From: DASQEH01 sp038239485
GTDB lineage: Bacteria; Actinomycetota; Actinomycetes; Propionibacteriales; Nocardioidaceae
Assembly: GCA_038239485.1 (NCBI GenBank)
Contig: JBBSET010000091.1
Location: 1 to 7,454, forward strand
Length of the DNA: 7,454 nt
Reading direction: 5' to 3'
The translations under genes and the position numbers were made by a program. This document shows positions 1 to 5,015 of the stretch, piece by piece. Under the pieces are notes generated by a model. That model ran no database searches. It had not been told where the DNA came from and saw only the letters and a program-made list of their open reading frames with translations. The stretch's first letter is position 1, and each line of letters opens with the position of its first letter.

Positions 1-565
1 ACCAACGTGACAGCTGGATCGCGGCGTTGCCGACCGCACCGGCACCGCCGGCGACGAGGACGACCCGGCCCTCCAGCGTGCCGGGGCCCAAGCGGCGCGG
101 TCCCTCCTCGCCCACGGTGAGACACCGGTGAGCGGTGATGAATGGGACGCCGAGCGCCGCGCCCAGGTCGAACGACGCACTGTCTGGCAGCAGGACGATG
201 TTGCGGACGGGGACGACGGCGAACTCCTGCGCCGTGCCGTCGGGTCGACCGTGTGCCGACTCCCACAGCCACACCCGTAGACCGTGCCAGGCCGCCTCGA
301 CGCCCCGGCCGACGGCCTCGACGACGCCTGCCCCGTCGTGGTTCGGCACCTGGGGTGGGTCCACCGGACCTGGCTCCCCGTACCCCTCTCGGGACTTCCA
401 GTCGGTGGGGTTGACGCCGGACCGGACCATGCGCACGCGCACCTCGCCCGGGCCGGGCTCCCGAACGGGGTTGTCCACCACCTCGAGCACCTCCGGTCCG
501 CCGTTGTGGTCGTAGACGGCGGCTTGCGCGGTCCGAGCGTCCGGTGAGCTGAGCGGCTGGGACAT
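1..565 (-). CDS. Quinone reductase / zinc-independent MDR-family NADPH oxidoreductase, partial (C-terminus off the left edge)
   Basis: The minus frame is open from an ATG at 565-563 to the window edge, giving 188 residues with no stop. An AAGGA-type ribosome site lies about 7 bases upstream of the ATG. The N-terminal GroES-like domain is clear: PGPGEVRVRM (residues 37-46), GVNPTDWKSREG (50-61) and HDGAGVVEAVG (76-86). The position where zinc alcohol dehydrogenases carry a catalytic Cys holds the Asn-Pro-x-Asp typical of zeta-crystallin/QOR enzymes, so a zinc-free NADPH:quinone or enone reductase is expected. Near the edge, VLVAGGAGAVGNAAIQL is the start of the Rossmann domain with its glycine-rich NADPH-binding loop. 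About 130-150 residues of the usual 310-330 are missing only because the window ends. It is probably a cytoplasmic redox enzyme; the substrate cannot be told from sequence. It shares strand with the PHP unit upstream, but a 155-bp gap with repeats separates them. Confidence 0.9.
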   Translation of the reverse strand, partial: MSQPLSSPDARTAQAAVYDHNGGPEVLEVVDNPVREPGPGEVRVRMVRSGVNPTDWKSREGYGEPGPVDPPQVPNHDGAGVVEAVGRGVEAAWHGLRVWLWESAHGRPDGTAQEFAVVPVRNIVLLPDSASFDLGAALGVPFITAHRCLTVGEEGPRRLGPGTLEGRVVLVAGGAGAVGNAAIQLSRW

Positions 566-665
566 GAGACATCCTTCCGAGGGCCAGGGGGGCGAGGGCA
601 TGACAGCCAGCGGCGGCGCTGTCGATCTCAACGCCGGTGGCAGCGCGAGCCTATCCAGACCGTCC

Positions 666-722
666 AGCCGAGCACGGGCAGGTCAGCCGAGCAGGGGCAG
701 GTCAGACGAGCACGGGCAGGTC
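666..722. repeat. Three tandem copies of a 19-bp repeat
   Basis: Three contiguous 19-bp units lie at 666-684, 685-703 and 704-722. The consensus is AGMCGAGCASGGGCAGGTC, and the copies differ from one another at only one or two positions. A fourth partial copy (AGACGA) starts at 723. The array abuts the broken end of the pstC-like relic and overlaps its second-frame stop codon. There are no spacers, so it is not a CRISPR array. It is most likely a slippage-type minisatellite in non-coding DNA. Confidence 0.8.
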
Positions 723-989
723 AGACGACCCGTACGGGAGCGAGGCCGAGCGCCAGCGGAAAGGCCACCGTGATCGCGACGGCGGCGAGCTCGAGGGTTC
801 CCACGAGGACCGCGGCGATACCAGCCGAGGTTTCGGAACACCGGGATCGACTCCGGTGATGGCGAGGACGACGAACCGCGCGCCGCGCATCAGACCCCGG
901 AAGACCCGGTCGCCGGACGAGATCGCGGGTCGCAGGACCAACGGAACGTCATCGCGGGCGTCACGCTCGTCGACGACCTGAAGGGTCAT
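721..989 (-). pseudogene. Decayed fragment of a phosphate ABC-transporter permease gene (pstC-like)
   Basis: Two pieces of a PstC-like membrane protein are seen in different minus frames. The first begins at ATG 989-987 and reads MTLQVVDERDARDD, then SSGDRVFRGLMRGARFVVLAI. This matches the usual start of PstC: a charged cytoplasmic tail, a GDRxFxGL motif, then the first membrane helix. From about base 822 a second frame reads GIAAVLVGTLELAAVAI and VAFPLALGLA, ending at a TGA at 723-721. It resembles the second membrane helix and the PLALGLA segment of PstC. Some 30-40 residues expected between the pieces are missing, the frame is shifted, and the last two thirds of a roughly 300-residue permease are absent. 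The first frame can be read as a 95-residue ORF (989-702), but its tail is Ser/Pro/Arg-rich noise. The start codon overlaps the stop of the upstream gene (ATGA). The family call rests on remembered motif patterns, so it is moderate. Confidence 0.5.
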
Positions 990-1666
990 CCCTGGCTCTG
1001 GCAGCACGGAGTAGGGAACGGCGTCTCGAACGGTACGAGCGCCCCTCCGGCCGCCGGCTGGGTGTCGAGGACCAGCTCGCCGTCGTCCCAGCGCGGGCGC
1101 AGGAAGTTCCGAGTGCGAACCAGTGAGCCGGGGTCGGCGCGACCGCCGGCCAGCACACGCACTCGGTCGATCGCCGAGGTCGCAAGCAGCTCCTCGACCA
1201 TGACGGTCCCGGCGTTCGTCGTGCAGCCGGGGAAGACGATGACCCGCCCACTCCTCCGTGTCCGATGCGCCTGAACGGCGTCCGCCAACGGTTCGCGCAG
1301 CTGTGGCAACCCGATGTAGCGGTCGTCCAGCGCCAAGCCGATCCCGTTGCCGGGGTTGGAGTCGACCGCCTCCGACAGGACATCCCACCAGCTGCTCGGG
1401 GTGGCCACCCCGCTCGCTGAGATCGACAGGGCGATATGGCGATGTCCGTCGGAGCGAGCCGGGTGACTGGCGACGAACACGTCGCCGCCACCCTCCGCGG
1501 TGATCGCGGCGGCGATCGTCTCGGCGAGAACATCTGCATCGCGTTGCAACTCGGTCAGGACGTCGAAGCCCGCGACCGAGCCGCGGCCCCTCCTCGGTGT
1601 CGGAATGCACCCCGAAGCCCTGACGTCGGTGCCGCTCACCGTGGTGACGATGGATCCGTTCCTCAT
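986..1666 (-). CDS. Unrecognised 226-residue protein, translationally coupled to the PHP gene
   Basis: I do not recognise this family. The chosen start is ATG 1666-1664, sharing one base with the TGA stop of the PHP gene (TGATG). That arrangement usually means reinitiation by the same ribosome; an earlier ATG at 1717 would overlap the PHP gene by 52 bases and is less likely. The protein has no signal peptide or membrane helix and appears cytoplasmic. Visible features are an acidic and Ala-rich stretch at 36-58, FVASHPARSDGHRHIALSIS (64-83) with three His, a Trp pair at 93-94, FPGCTTNAG (145-153), a VRVLAGG segment (169-175), and a tail ending PFPTPCC plus four residues (217-226). Cys are at 20, 148, 221 and 222. 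The paired C-terminal Cys and the His cluster could bind metal, but this is only a suggestion. High GC3 and the tight overlap argue that it is a real gene. Confidence 0.75.
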   Translation of the reverse strand: MRNGSIVTTVSGTDVRASGCIPTPRRGRGSVAGFDVLTELQRDADVLAETIAAAITAEGGGDVFVASHPARSDGHRHIALSISASGVATPSSWWDVLSEAVDSNPGNGIGLALDDRYIGLPQLREPLADAVQAHRTRRSGRVIVFPGCTTNAGTVMVEELLATSAIDRVRVLAGGRADPGSLVRTRNFLRPRWDDGELVLDTQPAAGGALVPFETPFPTPCCQSQG

Positions 1667-3387
1667 CAGGTCGGCACCGCCCAGATCGGGTTGGTGTAGA
1701 ACCACAGGTCGTTCCACGGGTCGGCGTCGCCCTCGACGTCCATCGCAGGCCCGGCGGGGTCGACCGCCGCGCCGTTGAGGCCGACCGCCAGCCGGTTGCC
1801 GTCCGACCCCCGCATCCTCACGTAGTATCCGTCGACCAGCCGGCCCAGCGGGTAGGTCAACGCGATCACGTCGCTCATGCCGCTCACGTCATACGACTTC
1901 ACGACGCGGGTGTCGGGAGCGGTGAAGGTGTCCTGGTCGCTCACCGGACCTGTCACCAGACCCCGGATGACGTCGACCTTGGCAAGGGCAGGGAGGAACT
2001 GCGACCAGTTCGGGAGCATGGCGGTTCGGATCCGGATGACCAACGAGACCGCAGTGCCCCGCTTGGCGGTCAGGACGCCGCCGAGCGGTGCCTCCTGGCC
2101 GGTGGATGCGCGCAGCCTGATGTCCAGGGCGTTGACCAGGTGGCCGTGGTCGACCCAGAGCCGTCCGGCCCTCATCGCGCGCATCACTGCGGCGTATCCG
2201 GGTCGATCCGCGCCGACATGCGTCCGGCTGTAGAAACCGGGCCAGAAGTCGCCGTTGACGAGCTGGGGCGACGTGATGTGGATCGGGTCGTCGAAGTAGC
2301 CGTTGTCGGTGAAGTCGCTGTTCGGGCCACGCTGGGACGTGTCCGCCCAGATCTGGTGGCTGTCGGAGTTGGCCGTGATCCACCAGGGCTTGCCTTCGGC
2401 GAGCATGCTGTCCCACAGGCCACCGACGGTCGCCGTCATCCAGTCGAACCCGCCGAAGGTCCGGTAGCTCTCCATCGGGTATCCAGCGAAGCTGTTGACC
2501 GGGTCGGGGGCGTAGTCGTAGTAGCCGCGGGCCGAGCCTGGACCGTCGGGCGTCGGAATTCCGGCAGCCTGGTGGCCGGGGGCTCCCTCCATGCCGATGG
2601 CGATCCGCGGCTCGGCGTCGCGCCAACCACGGATCTCGTGCGGAGAGTCGAACCCCTTCCTGGCCGGGTGGTTGGCCAGCATCAGAGCGTCATGAACCTG
2701 TTGGCTCCGAACGGCTTGCTTGAGGGAGTGCAGGCCGGTGATGGCGAGGGTCTCGTTTTCGGGGCTGCTCGCCGTGGTGTTGGTGACCACCCCGTCGTAG
2801 CTGTTCTCGAAGGCCTTCAGCACGGCGACCTCGTTGGGCCCCGGGTGCACGAAGACGGTCCCGTGCTCGGCTGACGGGATGTTCCACTCCAGCCCCTGAA
2901 AGACGAGTACGTCTGCGACCTCGCGCCGGGCGGCGATGATGTCGGGGTTGACCTTCTCCACGCCGATCTTGGCGTGCTGTAGCGATCCGTGGTCGGTGAT
3001 CACCATCCAGTCCAGCACGTACGCTCCTGCGTGCCGCACATGGTCGATCACGCGGTACTGACCGTCGGGGGAGTACTGGGTATGGATGTGGTGGTCGCCG
3101 GCGAGCCACTGGAACCCGCCCGACGAGTGGCTCGAGGGGCGCTCGGCGGCAGCTGCGGCGGACTCGACGGCCGGTCCGATCACACTGGCTGTCGCGGCTC
3201 CGGCTCCGAGCAGGCCGGCATTGCGAAGGAAGCGGCGTCGGCCGAGCTGGCATGGGCTCAGTTCGGTGTCGTCGATCGACAGGTCCGTCGCAGGTGCGAG
3301 CGGCTCGTCGCCGTCGCCGTCGCCGTGGGAGTGGTCGTGTGGCTCGTGGCTGTGATGGTTCGACCCGTTTCCGTGGTCGTGTGTCAT
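1666..3387 (-). CDS. Tat-exported PHP-domain metallo-phosphoesterase (CehA/McbA-like) with a His-rich N-terminus
   Basis: A 573-residue protein. The start is ATG 3387-3385 because AGAGGA sits 6 bases upstream; a longer reading to ATG 3450 adds 21 residues with no better site. Residues 3-21 contain eight His (HDH, NHHSH, HDHSH). A twin-arginine motif, GRRRFLRN (49-56), then leads a hydrophobic Ala/Gly stretch to about 81, predicting export of the folded enzyme. The PHP metal-site signature is complete in order: HIH (100-102), TDHG (131-134), GLEW with Glu167, His175, ANHP (His240) and NSDSH (340-344). These residues bind a two- or three-metal cluster in PHP phosphoesterases; CehA/McbA relatives hydrolyse ester-type substrates, and many are annotated only as PHP proteins. 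Residues 345-573 form an extra C-terminal domain that I cannot name. The substrate is unknown. The gene heads a minus-strand unit with the coupled 226-residue gene. Confidence 0.9.
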   Translation of the reverse strand: MTHDHGNGSNHHSHEPHDHSHGDGDGDEPLAPATDLSIDDTELSPCQLGRRRFLRNAGLLGAGAATASVIGPAVESAAAAAERPSSHSSGGFQWLAGDHHIHTQYSPDGQYRVIDHVRHAGAYVLDWMVITDHGSLQHAKIGVEKVNPDIIAARREVADVLVFQGLEWNIPSAEHGTVFVHPGPNEVAVLKAFENSYDGVVTNTTASSPENETLAITGLHSLKQAVRSQQVHDALMLANHPARKGFDSPHEIRGWRDAEPRIAIGMEGAPGHQAAGIPTPDGPGSARGYYDYAPDPVNSFAGYPMESYRTFGGFDWMTATVGGLWDSMLAEGKPWWITANSDSHQIWADTSQRGPNSDFTDNGYFDDPIHITSPQLVNGDFWPGFYSRTHVGADRPGYAAVMRAMRAGRLWVDHGHLVNALDIRLRASTGQEAPLGGVLTAKRGTAVSLVIRIRTAMLPNWSQFLPALAKVDVIRGLVTGPVSDQDTFTAPDTRVVKSYDVSGMSDVIALTYPLGRLVDGYYVRMRGSDGNRLAVGLNGAAVDPAGPAMDVEGDADPWNDLWFYTNPIWAVPT

Positions 3388-3600
3388 GTCACGTCCTCTT
3401 TGTCGGAGCTCGTCGATGCCGGTCGCTTGGCGGACCCAGGCTGCACTCAACGCTGCCCTGCTCAGTTGGCGTCGCCACGGCCATCACGTGAACGCCAGTC
3501 GTCCAAAACACAACGAGTGAGAGGTCGCCGGCGCTCGGCCGGAGATGAACACTCGGTGACGCACCTGGCCCAGTGCTGCCGGGAGAAATAGTGTTCCCGC
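3388..3600. promoter_or_regulatory. Divergent intergenic region between the PHP gene and the DUF3892 gene
   Basis: These 213 bases must hold the promoters of the leftward PHP gene and the rightward DUF3892 gene. No clear -35/-10 pair was found. On the plus side GAACACT (3547-3553) is matched by its inverse AGTGTTC (3590-3596), 36 bases apart. CGGGA (3580-3584) and TCCCG (3595-3599) could form a short hairpin ending one base before the DUF3892 start codon. Either could be an operator or a translational control element, but both arms are short and may be chance. Confidence 0.35.
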
Positions 3601-3891
3601 ATGGGCACCTATAACGTCACCTGCGTGACGCAGCAAACCTGTCCGGTCGACGCTGCACGAACCCATATCAGCGAAGTAGGGGTGTCAGGTCCGGAAGGCA
3701 GCCATGTGCTGGCCGTGCACGCCGCGCGACTGATGCTCAGCGCGGGCGACACGCTCACGATGGGCGCGGTCACCGACTCCGATGCCGAGGTCCGCAAAGG
3801 CAGGTGTACCTGCGGGTTCAAGATGGTCCGGACCAGCGGTCCGGCGGGTGTGGCGGGCGAGCCGCTACTGACGTTGAGGTCCTGCCTCTGA
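3601..3891 (+). CDS. DUF3892-like small protein
   Basis: A 96-residue ORF starting at ATG 3601. The order of motifs fits the DUF3892 pattern: a Cys near the N-terminus (C8), RTHISEVGV (20-28), a central SAGDTL (47-52), an Ala-Glu-Val strand at 62-64, then FKMVRTSG (73-80) and a closing LLTLRSC (89-95). In that family the last parts are usually a 'yirT..D...d.LL.Lp.C'-type block. No function is known for the family. It is small, lacks a signal peptide and is probably cytoplasmic. Cys at 8, 14, 69, 71 and 95 include a C-x-C pair that could bind a metal (inference). There is no good ribosome site: GGGAGA ends 15 bases upstream, so a leaderless transcript is possible. It is divergent from the PHP gene. 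The family assignment is by remembered pattern. Confidence 0.7.
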   Translation: MGTYNVTCVTQQTCPVDAARTHISEVGVSGPEGSHVLAVHAARLMLSAGDTLTMGAVTDSDAEVRKGRCTCGFKMVRTSGPAGVAGEPLLTLRSCL

Positions 3892-4134
3892 GCCAGGCCG
3901 GGCTGCGCTGGCTGCTCCCCGCCGCAGGAGCTCCAGGCGGAGGCCCTCTCGGCTGCCGAGGATCACCAGCCGGACGCTCCACAGTCGAGGTGCGATCGCC
4001 CCCGTTGTCCTGAGCAGGAGGGCGAGTGTCCACACCGCCACGACGGCCAAAGCCGGCCACGTGGTCACGAGGGCTGGCCGCTTGGTCGGTGGCTGCTCGG
4101 GCCGTCCATACATCGAAGCGTAGGAGCCGTGCAC
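3865..4134 (-). CDS. Possible small single-pass membrane protein (doubtful)
   Basis: An 89-residue frame starting with GTG 4134 (an internal ATG at 4113 is an alternative). It contains one strong hydrophobic segment, WPALAVVAVWTLALLL (about residues 27-42), followed by a basic Arg/Leu-rich tail. Codon third positions are GC-rich, as in the neighbours. Against it: no clear ribosome site, its last 27 bases overlap the 3' end of the DUF3892 gene on the other strand, and several frames are open here. If real it would be a one-helix membrane protein with a cytoplasmic basic tail. No family is recognised. Confidence 0.3.
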   Translation of the reverse strand: MHGSYASMYGRPEQPPTKRPALVTTWPALAVVAVWTLALLLRTTGAIAPRLWSVRLVILGSREGLRLELLRRGAASAARPGSEAGPQRQ

Positions 4135-4216
4135 GTCCGGGACCGCTCACTGTGATGAGCGCCTCCGTAACGCTGGGCGAACAGTGCGCGACATCGACCT
4201 TGTGCGCTGGCATGGG
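3892..4216. other. Gene-poor stretch between the DUF3892 gene and the terminator
   Basis: Apart from the doubtful small membrane ORF on the minus strand, I see no convincing gene here. The open frames on both strands are rich in Arg, Pro and Ser, as expected of chance frames in high-GC DNA. No RNA gene, repeat or mobile-element end was recognised. Confidence 0.5.
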
Positions 4217-4247
4217 TTGGGGGCGCCCTCGTCGAGGGCGCCCCCAA
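4217..4247 (-). terminator. Strong intrinsic-type hairpin downstream of the secreted-protein gene
   Basis: The arms at 4217-4230 and 4234-4247 are perfect inverse complements: 14 base pairs, mostly G-C, with a three-base GTC loop. The hairpin starts 23 bases past the stop codon of the leftward gene at 4271. It lacks a T-run on either strand, which is common for actinobacterial terminators. Being symmetric, it could also stop rightward transcription coming from the DUF3892 gene. Confidence 0.8.
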
Positions 4248-4270
4248 GGCGATGCTGGTGCTGGTGAGAC

Positions 4271-4786
4271 TCAGGGCATCGACACCGGGCCGTGAGCCTT
4301 GATGTACTCGGCGAGGACCTTGGGTGCGCCGCGCTGGTTGCAGGCGCCGCTTGCGGTGTGCTTCAGGATTGCCTCTCCGTGGACCCGGTACCTGCCGTCG
4401 CCGGTCACACCGGCGAACCTGCCGGTCCCGCGGCCGACCGTGTAGTGACCGGTGATCTTGAACGTGCCGTAGCACGTCTTGCTGTTGAAGTGAGCGGTGT
4501 AGTGGCTCTGGCTGTTCGGATGCCTGATGGTGAGCATGCCGCCACCGAGGTGAAGCAGGTCGTGCTGGCCCTTCGAAACGTCCCTGCCGCCGCCGACGAA
4601 GGCGCCATGCGCAATGACGACCTGTCTGTTGCCAATCCCGGTGATCGAGAAGTGCTCGATCGTGGACTTGTCCGTATGAGCTGCCGGTCGTGGGGACGCG
4701 TCGGCACCGGAGCCTGCGACGACCGAGGCGCTCACGCCCAGCGTGAGGACGGCCGCGGCGATGGCGGCGAGGGACTTGGATTTCAT
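4271..4786 (-). CDS. Small secreted beta-barrel-like protein (allene-oxide-cyclase / dirigent-like pattern)
   Basis: A 171-residue protein with start ATG 4786-4784, preceded by AGGAAGG at 7-base spacing. The N-terminus is a classic Sec signal peptide: MKSKS, a hydrophobic core at about 6-24, and a likely signal-peptidase cut after ADA (28-30). The mature part is about 140 residues and rich in Gly, His and Thr with alternating beta-strand pattern. It includes YGTFKITGHY (106-115) and GRGTGRFAGVTGDGRYRVHG (118-137). The GTGRFAGVTGDG block is typical of small secreted barrel proteins annotated as AOC-barrel or dirigent-like. Two Cys (105 and 149) could form a disulfide outside the cell. No catalytic residues can be assigned; its role is unknown. 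It stands alone, with its own terminator, divergent from the RCC1 gene across a structured control region. Confidence 0.8.
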   Translation of the reverse strand: MKSKSLAAIAAAVLTLGVSASVVAGSGADASPRPAAHTDKSTIEHFSITGIGNRQVVIAHGAFVGGGRDVSKGQHDLLHLGGGMLTIRHPNSQSHYTAHFNSKTCYGTFKITGHYTVGRGTGRFAGVTGDGRYRVHGEAILKHTASGACNQRGAPKVLAEYIKAHGPVSMP

Positions 4787-5015
4787 GGTGGGACCTTCCT
4801 GTGGGCGGCCAACTGGTTGGCTGATGCCAAGGGAATGTACGCCTGAATCTGACGGAGTGCACGGGTGATTCTTGGCATTCGCACCGCTTTGAATGCCGAA
4901 GGTGAATCGCCACAGAAGGTGCTGAGTACCCTACGAGAAGCATGCCTCTCCGAGGACACGAGACCGGCGCAGTGCCATGATCGTGAGCCATCTGCACACT
5001 GTTGAAGGACCCCAC
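4787..5015. promoter_or_regulatory. Divergent control region between the secreted-protein and RCC1 genes
   Basis: These 229 bases separate two divergent genes for exported proteins, so both promoters should lie here; no confident -35/-10 pair was found. The region has several dyads: GCCAAC-TG-GTTGGC (4808-4821), 22 bases upstream of the leftward start codon; ATGCCAAG (4824-4831) with its inverse CTTGGCAT (4871-4878); and the large stem-loop listed separately. AAGGA at 5005-5009 is the ribosome site for the RCC1 gene. Confidence 0.5.
4864..4911. promoter_or_regulatory. Large imperfect stem-loop / operator-like dyad
   Basis: The outer arms GGTGATTC (4864-4871) and GAATCGCC (4904-4911) make 8 pairs, one a wobble. 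The inner arms TTGGCATTC (4872-4880) and GAATGCCGA (4891-4899) make 9 pairs, one a wobble. The loop is 10 bases, and a four-base bulge (4900-4903) sits on the right side. The sequence is AT-richer than its surroundings. It may be an RNA hairpin or attenuator, or a DNA operator for a dimeric regulator. The left part of the inner arm can alternatively pair with 4824-4831. Confidence 0.5.

Noticed and set aside
135..547. Several plus-strand ORFs of 87-126 residues
   Set aside because: They are antisense to the clear quinone reductase frame and are rich in Arg, Pro, Ser and Thr, as chance frames in high-GC DNA are.
666..728. CRISPR array
   Set aside because: The units are contiguous 19-mers with no spacers and only three full copies.
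702..1610. 302-residue minus ORF as one gene
   Set aside because: Its first two thirds lie out of frame over the coupled 226-residue gene and are Arg-rich. Only the part from ATG 989 has a PstC-like start, which is reported as a relic.
1667..1717. Earlier ATG at 1717 for the 226-residue gene
   Set aside because: It would overlap the PHP gene by 52 bases and has no better ribosome site than the TGATG junction at 1666.
3388..3450. Longer PHP reading from ATG 3450
   Set aside because: A clear AGAGGA site sits 6 bases before ATG 3387, and the added 21 residues look non-coding.
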